64,000 nt of DNA from Streptomyces lomondensis. GTDB taxonomy: Bacteria > Actinomycetota > Actinomycetes > Streptomycetales > Streptomycetaceae. A program made the position numbers and the translations under genes. Below the pieces are notes generated by a model. The model had not been told where the DNA came from, made no database searches, and was given only the letters and a program-made list of their open reading frames with translations. Below are positions 41,770-50,786 of this stretch, piece by piece. The stretch is taken from contig NZ_BMWC01000018.1 in NCBI RefSeq assembly GCF_014651035.1, forward strand, positions 60,094 through 124,093. The letters are read 5' to 3'. Numbering within the stretch: position 1 is the stretch's first letter; every line of letters starts with the position of its first letter.

Positions 41770-43256
41770 GGTTTCCTGGGGCCGCCGTTCAGGGCATGTG
41801 TGACGTACGGGATGCGAAGCGTGAAGGTCGCCCCCTGGCCCGGGGCGCTGTCCACCTGGATCTCGCCGTGATGCGCTTCGGCGATGGCTTTGACGATGGC
41901 GAGTCCGAGGCCCGCTCCGGTTCTGCCGCGGCTCTCCTCGGCGCGGGCGAATCGCTCGAAGATGCGTTGCTGATCCGCGAGTCGAATGCCGGGGCCGGTG
42001 TCCTTGACCCACAGTTCGACCCTGTCGGCCCCGGCCCGGCCGCCGATCCAGATACGGCCGTGTGCCTCGGTGTGCTGAGCGGCGTTCTGGGCGAGCTGGA
42101 TCATGGCCTGGGTGAGGAGATGACGGTCGGCGTGGAGGGTGTCGCGGTGCGGGTTCTCCTCGAAGTCGAGAAGCCAGCGGCGTTCGGCCAGCGCGGCGGC
42201 CTTGACGTACACCTCCTCGATCAGTTCGGAGATGCTGAGGTCCTCGGGGCGCAGGGCGTCCGGGCGGCGGGCCTTGGCCAGCATGAGGAGTTCCTCCGCC
42301 ATGCGGTGCATGCGGTGCAGTTCGTCGGTGATGACGGCGACCGTCTGGGAGCGGGCCTCGGGTTCGTCGGGGAGGGTCTCCAACTGGCTGAGCACGATGG
42401 TGATAGGGGTGCGCAGTTCGTGGCCCACGTCGTTCATGAACTGCCGCTTGGTGGTGAAGGCGTCGTCCAGGCGGTCGAGCATGTCGTTGAAGGTGCCTGC
42501 CAGTTGTCCGATCTCGTCCTTGTCGTGGACGGGGATACGGCGGGTGATGTCCGACTCGTGGATCGAGCGGGCCGTGTCCCGCAGGACCCGCAGCGGAGCG
42601 ACGATACGGGTCGCGAAGATCCAGCCGACGCACGCGGAGAGCAGCATGGCGCCGAGGCCGAGATAGATCTGGGTGCGGATCGACTCGTTGATGTGGCTGC
42701 GTTCCTGCTGGGTGAAGTGGGCGATGATGAGCACGCCTCGTGCGGAGTCGCCCGCCACCGCGACGGGCACGGCCACGAACCGCACGGAGCCCGCCGTGCT
42801 CTTCGTACTCCCGTAGCAGGGTGAGCGGACCGCGGCGGCCCGGCGCATCAGCGCGCGGTCGGTGTCCAGGCGGGCCAGCGGCTCCTCGGCGGAGCGGCGG
42901 TACGGCTCTCCGTCCACCAGGGTGATCAGGGTCTGGCCGTGTTCCGGTATAGAGCCCTCCAGATAGGAGACGAAGAGTGCGCGGACTCCGCCCGGGGCCG
43001 GCCCCGAACCGCCTGCGCTCTTGGCCGCGAAGGAGCGGAACGCGGCTACGTCGTGGGCGAGCTCGCGGTCGACGCGTTCGTTCAGGCGAGCCGTGAGGAT
43101 GAACGATTCCGCAACCGTGAGGCTCGCCAGCGTCAGTCCGACCAGCACCAGCATCCGCCCGAGCAGGCGCACGCGGATCGACCGGAGCGGGTGGTGCCCG
43201 AACCTGCCGACGGCCTGCTGCGGCGCTTCGGACTCAGTCGTCCCCACCGGTGTCAT
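41766..43256 (-). CDS. HAMP-type sensor histidine kinase
   Basis: A 496-residue kinase. One membrane helix near the start (MLVLVGLTLASLTVAESFIL), an extracytoplasmic sensor of about 140 residues, a second helix (IYLGLGAMLLSACVGWIFA), HAMP (APLRVLRDTARSIHESDITRR), H-box (FMNDVGHELRTPITIVLSQ) and an HATPase with N-box (IQLAQNAAQHTEA), G1 (VKDTGPGI) and G2 (RTGAGLGLAIVKAIAEAH). The ATG at 43256 overlaps the preceding secreted-protein gene by 23 bases. Signal unknown, but the coupled secreted protein is a candidate. Confidence 0.93.
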   Translation of the reverse strand: MTPVGTTESEAPQQAVGRFGHHPLRSIRVRLLGRMLVLVGLTLASLTVAESFILTARLNERVDRELAHDVAAFRSFAAKSAGGSGPAPGGVRALFVSYLEGSIPEHGQTLITLVDGEPYRRSAEEPLARLDTDRALMRRAAAVRSPCYGSTKSTAGSVRFVAVPVAVAGDSARGVLIIAHFTQQERSHINESIRTQIYLGLGAMLLSACVGWIFATRIVAPLRVLRDTARSIHESDITRRIPVHDKDEIGQLAGTFNDMLDRLDDAFTTKRQFMNDVGHELRTPITIVLSQLETLPDEPEARSQTVAVITDELHRMHRMAEELLMLAKARRPDALRPEDLSISELIEEVYVKAAALAERRWLLDFEENPHRDTLHADRHLLTQAMIQLAQNAAQHTEAHGRIWIGGRAGADRVELWVKDTGPGIRLADQQRIFERFARAEESRGRTGAGLGLAIVKAIAEAHHGEIQVDSAPGQGATFTLRIPYVTHALNGGPRKP

Positions 43257-43701
43257 CGTCGTCTCCGTCGTCCGCCGGCGTGCTCGGCGTCCGGGAGGTG
43301 GCCGATGCGGCGGGGCTGTAGGTGGGCGTCGGATCGTCGTCGGACGACTCCCCGGCGGGGACGGGGGACTTCGGGGGCACGGGCTGTGCCGTGTCCGTCT
43401 GTTCCGGGTCGGTGTCGTTCGGCTGCTCCGCACCGGCCGGGGGGACGGCGTCCTCGCCGGCGTACTCCTCCGAGGGCGTCGTCGCGCCGTGGGTCGGTGA
43501 CCTGGTCGGGGTCCGCTCCGTCGCGCGGCTGTCCGGAGACGGTACGGAACTCCTCGCGGGTCCGGGTCCGGGTCCGGTGCGCTCGACGACTACGGGCTCA
43601 CCGAGATCCGGAGGCGGCCTCTGATGGGCACCGGAGACGGGAATTCCGACGAGCAGGAGCGCGCCGGCCGCGAGAGCGGCGAGACGCTGGCTGCGGGTCA
43701 C
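43234..43701 (-). CDS. Secreted Pro/Thr/Asp-rich protein, first gene of the two-component operon
   Basis: A 155-residue protein with a Sec signal (RLAALAAGALLLVGIPVSGA). A disordered extracellular tail follows, rich in Pro, Thr, Ser and acid and ending in D-D-D-D-T-G-G-D-D. There is no domain or lipobox Cys. GTG 43701 with GAGGAGGT. The 23-base overlap with the kinase gene suggests it is part of the signalling unit, perhaps an accessory or decoy ligand for the sensor. No family recognised. Confidence 0.65.
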   Translation of the reverse strand: MTRSQRLAALAAGALLLVGIPVSGAHQRPPPDLGEPVVVERTGPGPGPARSSVPSPDSRATERTPTRSPTHGATTPSEEYAGEDAVPPAGAEQPNDTDPEQTDTAQPVPPKSPVPAGESSDDDPTPTYSPAASATSRTPSTPADDGDDDDTGGDD

Positions 43702-43991
43702 GTGGGTACGACCTCCTCGGTGCCCTGGGACAAGCGGCTGGTGGGCCTTCCGGCATGGGGCCAGGCCTGAAGAGGTACCAGCGGGGCCCGGCGGCGGCCC
43801 GCTGAGCGCATTACCTGCTCTTGAACTTTGTGTGTGAGCCGCGCACGGCCTGTGTGGGGGCGGCACCCTGTAGGGCGCCACAGCCTGTGCGGGGGTGGCA
43901 CCCCGTAGGGCGCCGCCCCCTTGCCCCACCCCGCCGTCGGCTCCCTCGCCGAGGCCGGGATCGTGGCCCACTGGCGCCCAGAGGCCGGCCC
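43702..43991. repeat. Intergenic region with a 35-bp tandem duplication
   Basis: Two adjacent 35-base copies (43846-43880 and 43881-43915; CGGCCTGTGTGGGGG and CAGCCTGTGCGGGGG starts) share about 30 positions. The remaining bases upstream of the secreted-protein gene show no gene I would support. Confidence 0.7.
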
Positions 43992-44804
43992 CTACGGCGT
44001 GCTCGGCCCAGTGGGGGTCCCGAGGGAAGAACGAACAGGCCGTTGACGGGCTTGTGCGACATGCTGGCGGTGGCGGTAGCGCACATACCACCCGCCGAGC
44101 AGTGCGCAGCACAGCGCCGGTATCCACAGCGCGTGCAGGGCGGCCATGTTCGCCCCATATGCACCGACCACGCCGCCGCCCGCGAAAGCCACCAGGGTGC
44201 TGGCCAGCAGCACGCCCCTCCACGCCTGCCCGTTGCGGTAACCGCGGCATCCGATCAGGACGCCGAGATCAGTCAACGTTCCGGTCATGTGGCTGGTGCG
44301 CAGCACCATGCCGCGGTAGTTGGAGAACATCCCGTTCTGCAGCCCGCACGCACCGGCGGCCAAGATCATCGCGCACAGCAGGTTCTGCTGTCCGGTGGCC
44401 ACCAGCGGAGACAGGCCCAGCAGAACGGACTCCACCAGCAGGGCCACTCCGTAGCGACGGCCGATCCTCCGAGTCTGGGAACCGAGCAGGGCACCAGCCC
44501 CGATCGCACCAGCGAAGAAGGCGACCAGGATCGCTGCCAGAGTCCTCAGCTCACCGAGATTGCCGACGGTCACGTCCATGCTGGCCTTGGACACCGATCC
44601 CGTCACGTGACTGACCGGGAGGGTCAACGATGTGAGGAACACCGAGTTCACGAACCCGGCGACCGCGGACAACACCGCGGCGGCGATCACCAGGAACCAC
44701 TTCAGTGAAGCATCATCCGTAGTCTCGGCGGCCTTGGTCACCTTCCGCTCGGCGGCCTTGGTCACCTTCGTGCCGGTATCCGTCATGTTCATGTCGGCCC
44801 TCAC
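43992..44804 (-). CDS. DUF1275 (YoaK-like) membrane protein
   Basis: A 270-residue protein with about six membrane helices: WFLVIAAAVLSAVAGFVNSV, LPVSHVTGSVSKASMDV, LVAFFAGAIGAGALLG, AGACGLQNGMFSNYRGMVLR, TSHMTGTLTDLG and a C-terminal pair. The TGxVxx..HxTG pattern is the DUF1275 mark. The GTG start overlaps the stop of the carbonic anhydrase gene (GTGA), so the two are coupled; a role in bicarbonate or anion movement is possible but inferred from context only. Confidence 0.88.
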   Translation of the reverse strand: MRADMNMTDTGTKVTKAAERKVTKAAETTDDASLKWFLVIAAAVLSAVAGFVNSVFLTSLTLPVSHVTGSVSKASMDVTVGNLGELRTLAAILVAFFAGAIGAGALLGSQTRRIGRRYGVALLVESVLLGLSPLVATGQQNLLCAMILAAGACGLQNGMFSNYRGMVLRTSHMTGTLTDLGVLIGCRGYRNGQAWRGVLLASTLVAFAGGGVVGAYGANMAALHALWIPALCCALLGGWYVRYRHRQHVAQARQRPVRSSLGTPTGPSTP

Positions 44805-45388
44805 AGAGCGTTGTAGGAGTCGGTCTGCGGGTCGTGGGTCAGCACCGTGCCGGTGTGGACCTCGTAGAACCAGGCGTGCAGCTGGATCCGGCCCTCCTCC
44901 AGGCGCCGGGCGATTCCCGGGAAGGAGCGCAGCCGGGCAAGCTGCGCGAGGACGTGGTTCTGCACGGCCTCTGCCACGGCGGGGTCGTCGTGCGCTCCCT
45001 CCGGCTTGGCGGCCGCATGCGCGAGCCAGGCACGCACCGCGGGCACCGCGGAGAGGTCGTCGCCGCGGACGACGGCACCGACAGCGCCACAGTGCGAGTG
45101 GCCGCAGACGACGATGTGGGACACGCCGAGCACCTCCACCGCGTACTCGATGGTGGCGGCCTCACCGGACGGCTGCTCCCACCCGTAGTCGGGAACGACG
45201 TTGCCCGCGGTCTGCAACTCGAAGATCTCGCCGGGGCGGGCACCGGTGATCAGCATCGGGAGGACGCGGGAGTCGGAGCAGGTGATGAACAGGACCTCAG
45301 GAGACTGGCCCTTCGCCAGGGCCGCGAACTCCTCGGACCCGGCAGCGGCCTCCCGGAAGGAGCGTGCGTTGTCGATGAACTTCTTCAT
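44801..45388 (-). CDS. Beta-class carbonic anhydrase
   Basis: A 195-residue enzyme that interconverts CO2 and bicarbonate. Zinc-binding and catalytic residues are visible: FITCSDSRVLP (Cys, then Asp-Arg dyad) and VVCGHSHCGAVGAV (His and Cys), with the G-N-V-V core (QTAGNVVPDYG). The length matches the family. ATG 45388. First gene of a coupled pair with a DUF1275 membrane protein. Confidence 0.95.
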   Translation of the reverse strand: MKKFIDNARSFREAAAGSEEFAALAKGQSPEVLFITCSDSRVLPMLITGARPGEIFELQTAGNVVPDYGWEQPSGEAATIEYAVEVLGVSHIVVCGHSHCGAVGAVVRGDDLSAVPAVRAWLAHAAAKPEGAHDDPAVAEAVQNHVLAQLARLRSFPGIARRLEEGRIQLHAWFYEVHTGTVLTHDPQTDSYNAL

Positions 45389-45470
45389 GTCGATCGTCTC
45401 CAGCGCGCAAGAGCAGCGCGTAGTTCTTTGAGGGTTTGCCAGACGCGCGGGGGCAGCGTCGATTGCCGTG

Positions 45471-45568
45471 TGGCGCACACGGACACACGGCATTGCGGAA
45501 CGGTGTGGGGGGTGGAACTCGGAGCGGACCGCGTGGCGCACACGGGCACACGGCGTTGCGGAACGGTG
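45471..45568. repeat. Two 63-bp-spaced direct repeats upstream of the carbonic anhydrase gene
   Basis: TGGCGCACACGGACACACGG.. at 45471 recurs as TGGCGCACACGGGCACACGG.. at 45534. At least 35 bases are near identical, and both end in GCGGAACGGTG. They sit between the carbonic anhydrase gene and a phosphatase remnant. Regulatory or duplication scar; not resolved. Confidence 0.6.
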
Positions 45569-45579
45569 GTGGGCGGGCC

Positions 45580-45873
45580 TCAGCGCCGACCGTGTGGGGC
45601 AGCGTGGTTGTTCACCAGCGGGGTCACGGCGTCGTCATCGTCGCCGCCGGCCGCGAACGCACCAGTCGGGATCCGGTAGGAGAAGCCCTCGGGCAGGGCG
45701 CGGATGCCCTTCGGGTCGGGGACCAGCGGGCCGTAGCCGACGGCGCCGCCGGTCGCGGCCGTGCCGGTAACGGCTCCGGGCGCCGTGAGCAGCACGTCCA
45801 CACTGCCGATGAGCATGACTCCGGCGGCGGCCAGCGCCGATCGGCTCGGCAGTTCTCTGCGGTTCAGCGGCAT
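45580..45873 (-). pseudogene. N-terminal remnant of a PhoX-like (DUF839) gene
   Basis: A 97-codon frame with a twin-arginine-like start (MPLNRRELPSRSALAAAGVM). It then has VGYGPLVPDPKGIRALPEGF and SYRIPTG, which is how a second type of Streptomyces DUF839 phosphatase begins. After a Gly/Asp run it jumps to VTPLVNNHAA (normally about 40 residues further on) and stops. About 500 residues are missing. It could still be exported but has no active site. Confidence 0.7.
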
Positions 45874-46134
45874 CTCGCCTCCCGGGCGGAGTGGTGAGCG
45901 GAATCCGGCCGACCGGTGGAGGACGGCGCACCGCCATGCTGACGAGCCGGGACGAACCTCAGCGGAAGCCAAGGAGAAGTCGCGAATGTGGTGTTCTCAT
46001 GTTTCTCATCCGCGAGACATACGGCCGCCTCCGTGCCGACCGGGGGCGCGGAGCCGGACGCCAGGGGTCAGTCGAGACTGACGAGCCTGCGCAACCGCCT
46101 GCGGGTCGTGATCACGGGATGCCACAGTTCAGTC

Positions 46135-49100
46135 ATGCACGGTAACGAGGCTGGTGGTGGCGAAACCGTCGCCGAGCTGGCACGGCGACGGTGGGGAGTC
46201 GCACTGGGCGGGCAGCCTCCGACGCGGTTCGAGGAGCCGGGGTGGAGGTACGGGGAGGCGGTCGCTCGCAGTTGTCCGGCGTGCGGTGGTGTACTGCACT
46301 CCTTGCGCAGGCCGTATGAGTCACATGGTCGGTCCTACGAGTACACGGCGCTCGTCTGTCCCGCCTGCTCGGCTGCCTTCACCCTCGCGGACCTCGGGGT
46401 GCAGCGGTACGAGCAACTGGCCGGCGCGGATCGCCGGCAGGACGCGCCGAGGGCCCGTCCGGCAGTGATGCCGCTCGGGCCGTGTCCGGACGGCCCGGGA
46501 GCCACCGTCACCGCGATCCGGATCCCGGCGCAGCCGCGTACCGAGGCGCGGGAGAGCAGCCGTCCGGTGTGGCCGGACGACCTTCCGGTCACCGAACAGG
46601 TCGAGCGGCGCGCCTTGTTGTGGTGCATGACGGCCGATCCGCGGTGGCGGCCGGCCGAGGCGGCGCTCGCGGCGGCCGAGGACGTGCGGGTGATCCTGCC
46701 CGAGGGGCCGGAGTACGAGGAGCTGCGGGCGTGGCTGGAGGCGCGGGACGTCCCGTATCGCGTCAGCCGTTACTGGGAGGAGACCGGGCAGGTCGGCACG
46801 GTGAACGACGTTGGGGAGCGTACGGAGCTGCTTGTCGCCGGTCCGGAGGATGCCGCCCCGGCGGCCGGGCCCTGGGCGGTGGCGGCCCGGGACGCGTTCG
46901 CCGCCCAGTGGGACGCGCTGGAGGAACTGCCGGAGACCGATGCGGACAGCCACGTGCCGGTCGGGAAGCTGGTACCGGAGGACTGGGTTCCGCTGCTGCC
47001 GCACCCCTCGTTCAACCCGATGCAGGCCGTGGCCGTTCCGGTGGTCCTCGAGGACACCGGGCATCTCGTGGTCGTGGCGCCGACGGGGGCGGGAAAGACC
47101 CCGATCGGGATGGTCGCGGCGCTCCACGCGCACGCGCGTGGCCGCAAGGCGGCGTGGCTGGTGCCGCAGCGTTCGCTGACCGACGAACTCGACCGCGAGC
47201 TGGCGCTCTGGCGGCGCCATGGCCTGAAGGTGGTCCGCCTGACCGGCGAGGCGGCCGTGGACACGGAGTTGATCCGGTCGGCCGAGGTGTGGGTCGCCAC
47301 CACCGAGAAATTCGAGGCCATCTGCCGTGCCGGATCACTGCACGACGCGCTCGCGGAGGTCGCCTGCCTGGTCGTCGACGAGATCCACCTGCTCGGCGAC
47401 CCGACCCGCGGAGCCGTGCTCGAGGCACTGCTCAGCCGGGTCCGGGAGGACACCTCGGCCACCCGCATCGTCGGCCTGTCCGCGACGGTCGCCAACGCGG
47501 ACGAGGTCGCCGAGTGGCTGGGAGCCCGTGTGGTCCGCACCACCTGGCGGCCCACACGGCTCACGTGGCAGCTGCCCATCCTGCACCCGGTCGACGAGGC
47601 GGACTGGTCGGGACGGGCCAGCGTGCGGACCGCGGCGGCCGTGCGCATCGCACGGCAGGTCACCGAGGACGGCGGCAGCGTGCTCGTCTTCTGCGGCAGC
47701 AAACGCCGGGTGCGGTCCACGGCGCTCGCGCTGGCGGCCGACCGGGGCGTGCCCACCACGGGGGTGGACGCCGACGACGTCGAAGCGGTGGAGCGGCTGT
47801 GCACCAAGGCGGGGGTACGGATCCACTATCGGGACTGGCCCTGCAAACGGGATGCCGAGCAGGCGTTCCGGGCCCGCGAGGCGGAGATCCTGGTAGCCAC
47901 CTCCACGGTCGCGGCCGGCGTGAACCTGCCCGCCCGCGCGGTGATCGTCAGCGACACCACCATCGGCCTGGAGCGCATCGAGGTGTCCATGGTGCAGCAG
48001 ATGTTCGGACGCGCCGGCCGTATCGGCGCCGGAGAGCGTGAGGGCTGGGCCTTTCTGCTCACCGACCCGACGGAACGGCCCCACTGGCAGGCCCGGCTGG
48101 CCGCCGGATACACCGTGCGGTCGCGCCTGGACGACCACCTGGCGGACCACCTCCTCGCCGAGGCCGTGCAGGAGAGGCTGTCGACCCTTGACGAGGCGGA
48201 GCAATGGTGGGCCGGGACCTTCGCCGCGCATCAGGGACACGACAGTCTCGAGCCCGTGCACGAGGCGGCGCGGTTTCTCACCACGTCGGGCTGCCTGCGC
48301 CGCACGGCGGACGCGAACCGTCTGCAGCCCAGCCCTCTGGGGCAGTTGACCAGCCGCTTCATGGTCGACACCGTGCTCGCCGACGAATTGGCCGCAGTGC
48401 TCAACCACGTCCCCGTGCCCGAAGGGCCCTTCGCCGCGGAGCACGTGCTCGCGGCCGTGCTCAGCGACCGGCTTCCCCTGCTCGAACAGGCGCCCTTCAC
48501 GGACCGGGCCCGTGGCGCGCTGCGTCGAGCACTGCGTGACATGGAGCGCGAGGAGGACGAAGGACTCGACGATCCATGGGAGTTGGGCCCGCCGGAGGAA
48601 TCCGTTCGGGACGAGGGCGATGCCAGACCGCGGGCCGGAGACCTCGCCCGGGCCGTACTGCTGCTGGCGGCGACCCGTCCGCGTCTCTTCCGCGGCCGTC
48701 CCTCCTACGTCCTCGGCATCCCGGTGGACTCCATGACCGGGATCCTGGAGGAAGCCGAGCGCTATCTGGCCTGGCTCGGCGCGCAGGGCCGGCTCGGGAC
48801 CGTCCACCCCTGGGTGGCTGTCGTCGCCGGCGACCTCTCCAAGCGAATCCGCTGGCGCTCCCTGGGGCCTCGTCGCGGCGCCGGACGGCTGCTGTGGATG
48901 TGCGAGCAGATGGCCACGGCCCCGCTCGCTCCCACGCTGGTGCCCCGCATGTGGCGCGCGGCCCGTGACCGCGACATCACCGCACCCGACTGGCGCGGCA
49001 CGACGCCACCGGGAGACTGCGCTCTCCCCGCTGACCGTTACCGCCGACTCCTCGCGGACCGGGCCACCGAGGTGCACCTCGCCCTCGAGGGGCATGCGGT

Positions 49101-49311
49101 TCGGGTCACTGCCCCGGCCGGAGCAGTGATATGCGTGTGGGACGGAGCAGCCACCGCTCCCCACATCTCGGAAGGCGGGACGACCACTCTGCTCCTGCCG
49201 CCGGCCGACCCGGACGATCCTTCGACGGGGCGCACCGGAGTCGCGGTCTTCACACGTGGTGACCATGTCGCATCGGGATGGCTCGAAGCGTACGCGGCAA
49301 TACGCGCCTGA
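46135..49311 (+). CDS. Ski2-like DEAD/DEAH-box helicase with N-terminal zinc motif
   Basis: About 1058 residues. N-terminal CPACGG...CPAC (residues about 45-80) is a likely zinc ribbon. The SF2 helicase core begins with the Q-motif-like FNPMQAVAVPV and Walker A APTGAGKTPIG (about 320). DEIH (VVDEIHLLGD, about 415), GLSATVANADEVAEWLG (motif III) and QMFGRAGRIG (motif VI) follow. The end is a helical domain. It acts on nucleic acid; strand type unknown. The ATG at 46135 is chosen over frames upstream. It is not next to other defence genes, so it is an orphan candidate. Confidence 0.85.
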   Translation: MHGNEAGGGETVAELARRRWGVALGGQPPTRFEEPGWRYGEAVARSCPACGGVLHSLRRPYESHGRSYEYTALVCPACSAAFTLADLGVQRYEQLAGADRRQDAPRARPAVMPLGPCPDGPGATVTAIRIPAQPRTEARESSRPVWPDDLPVTEQVERRALLWCMTADPRWRPAEAALAAAEDVRVILPEGPEYEELRAWLEARDVPYRVSRYWEETGQVGTVNDVGERTELLVAGPEDAAPAAGPWAVAARDAFAAQWDALEELPETDADSHVPVGKLVPEDWVPLLPHPSFNPMQAVAVPVVLEDTGHLVVVAPTGAGKTPIGMVAALHAHARGRKAAWLVPQRSLTDELDRELALWRRHGLKVVRLTGEAAVDTELIRSAEVWVATTEKFEAICRAGSLHDALAEVACLVVDEIHLLGDPTRGAVLEALLSRVREDTSATRIVGLSATVANADEVAEWLGARVVRTTWRPTRLTWQLPILHPVDEADWSGRASVRTAAAVRIARQVTEDGGSVLVFCGSKRRVRSTALALAADRGVPTTGVDADDVEAVERLCTKAGVRIHYRDWPCKRDAEQAFRAREAEILVATSTVAAGVNLPARAVIVSDTTIGLERIEVSMVQQMFGRAGRIGAGEREGWAFLLTDPTERPHWQARLAAGYTVRSRLDDHLADHLLAEAVQERLSTLDEAEQWWAGTFAAHQGHDSLEPVHEAARFLTTSGCLRRTADANRLQPSPLGQLTSRFMVDTVLADELAAVLNHVPVPEGPFAAEHVLAAVLSDRLPLLEQAPFTDRARGALRRALRDMEREEDEGLDDPWELGPPEESVRDEGDARPRAGDLARAVLLLAATRPRLFRGRPSYVLGIPVDSMTGILEEAERYLAWLGAQGRLGTVHPWVAVVAGDLSKRIRWRSLGPRRGAGRLLWMCEQMATAPLAPTLVPRMWRAARDRDITAPDWRGTTPPGDCALPADRYRRLLADRATEVHLALEGHAVRVTAPAGAVICVWDGAATAPHISEGGTTTLLLPPADPDDPSTGRTGVAVFTRGDHVASGWLEAYAAIRA

Positions 49312-49334
49312 CCGGTGGGTGGGGGGCCGGTGCT

Positions 49335-49364
49335 GTGGGGAGGGTCGACGGCGACCCTCCCCAC
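49335..49364. terminator. Bidirectional terminator
   Basis: GTGGGGAGGGTCG and CGACCCTCCCCAC around a four-base loop between the convergent helicase and lipoprotein genes. Confidence 0.9.
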
Positions 49365-49375
49365 CAGGGGTTCAG

Positions 49376-50656
49376 TCAGCGCTCGGCGAGGTGGACCTCT
49401 GTGCCGGTGTCGGTGTAGACCAGTGCGGCGTAGGCGTTGACGCGATCGGGCACGATTCCCGCGTCGGCGCTGACCGTTCGTCCGGTACGCCCGTCAACGA
49501 CGAGTGTTCCGTGGTTGCCTCTGGCGTAGAACAGATCCTTGAAGTCGGCTTCCAAGGTGGCGCCCCAGTCCTTGGCGCCGTCCCCCGCCGCCCGGCGCCA
49601 CAGGATCTTGCCGGCGTTGTCCACGGCGAGCGCCCCGTCCTGCTTCGAGGCGCACAGCACAACGGTGCCGCCCTCGCCTTGACTGCACTCCATGCGGCTG
49701 GTCAGGCCGGCTCGCTCGGACAGGACGAAGTCGCCGGTCGTGACGTCGATCAGCTGCGCCCGCTTGCTGCCGTCCCGTTCGAACTTGGCGAACGGTGAGC
49801 CGTTGATCGACGTGAGGGTGCCCTGCGGCATCTTCTTGGACCACAGGTCACGGCCGTCGGCCGGGGCGACGCCGGTCAACGGGTATTCCTGGTCCGGGTC
49901 ATCGCGGAAACCCACCAGGGCGTCGCTGGATCCGCCGAGCTTCCAGAAGCCCGCACGCTGCCACACCATGCGGGGCTCGTCGTCCAGGGAGACCGCGAAG
50001 GTGCCCTGCGCGTAGTCGTCCTCCGTCCAGGTGACCGCCGCCACGCCGTCCCCGGTCGCCACCTGGAGCGCGCCGAGCTTGCCGTCCGGTTCGCCGTAGA
50101 TGTCCACGGGGAGCCGCCAGATCAGCTTGCCGTTGTCCGCCCGGGCGGCGATCACCTCGAACCCGGCCTGCGCCGAACCCTTGCCCTGCTTGGCGAGTTG
50201 GACCGGCACGACGGTGAGCATGGCCGGTACTCCGCCGATCCGCACCGGCGCAGGGTGCGACACGCGCTCGCTGATCATGTCGGCCTGCTTCTTGCTCAGA
50301 TCGCGCGGCGCCGGCAGGTCGTACGTGGGCGTGTTCCGGGTCGTGATGGTGGTGACGGCCTTCCCCGTGGCCAGGTTGTACATCGTCACGCCGGACGCGT
50401 GCGCAAGCCAGGCCGCACGGCCGTACAGAGCGATGGTGGGGTCGTCCGCCAGGCCGGTCGGCAGGACATGGGCGGCCTTGCTGTCGAACGTCAAGGGCGC
50501 CGCGGCCCGTGGATCGCCGCTGAGGTCGAGGGCCTTCCGGGTGGGCGAGCCGGTGGCCGCGGGACTGCCGCCTCCGTCCGCCGGGCTTCCGGTACACGAG
50601 GCGACCAGAGCCACTGCGGCCAGGGCGATGACACTTGCACGTACCGGACTTCTCAT
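49376..50656 (-). CDS. Lipoprotein with PQQ-like beta-propeller (copy 1)
   Basis: A 426-residue lipoprotein: signal and lipobox LVASCTGS (Cys near residue 21), then a propeller-like domain with repeated G-x-x-x-W segments (NGKLIWRLPVDIYG, DGRDLWSKKMPQG, AGKILWRRAAGDG). It is probably attached to the outer face of the membrane. A near-identical paralogue lies at 52011-53312 in the same orientation, with the alginate lyase gene between them. Function unknown; PQQ-type enzymatic residues are not evident. Confidence 0.8.
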   Translation of the reverse strand: MRSPVRASVIALAAVALVASCTGSPADGGGSPAATGSPTRKALDLSGDPRAAAPLTFDSKAAHVLPTGLADDPTIALYGRAAWLAHASGVTMYNLATGKAVTTITTRNTPTYDLPAPRDLSKKQADMISERVSHPAPVRIGGVPAMLTVVPVQLAKQGKGSAQAGFEVIAARADNGKLIWRLPVDIYGEPDGKLGALQVATGDGVAAVTWTEDDYAQGTFAVSLDDEPRMVWQRAGFWKLGGSSDALVGFRDDPDQEYPLTGVAPADGRDLWSKKMPQGTLTSINGSPFAKFERDGSKRAQLIDVTTGDFVLSERAGLTSRMECSQGEGGTVVLCASKQDGALAVDNAGKILWRRAAGDGAKDWGATLEADFKDLFYARGNHGTLVVDGRTGRTVSADAGIVPDRVNAYAALVYTDTGTEVHLAER

Positions 50657-50786
50657 CCGACTCTCCGCGTTCCGTGACCTGCACTCCTGAAGTCAGCGGA
50701 TTCGACCACGGGCGGAGCGGGACCGGTCCCGTCGCAGGACTGACACAGTGCCTCGCGGTTATTGACCACAATCGAAGCGAGGCCCT
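50657..50786. promoter_or_regulatory. Divergent promoter region
   Basis: 130 bases between lipoprotein copy 1 and the alginate lyase gene. It should hold both promoters; no clear operator was recognised. Confidence 0.3.

Noticed and set aside
43812..43991. Possible short gene in the 35-bp duplication
   Set aside because: No consistent start, ribosome site or family; treated as repeat.
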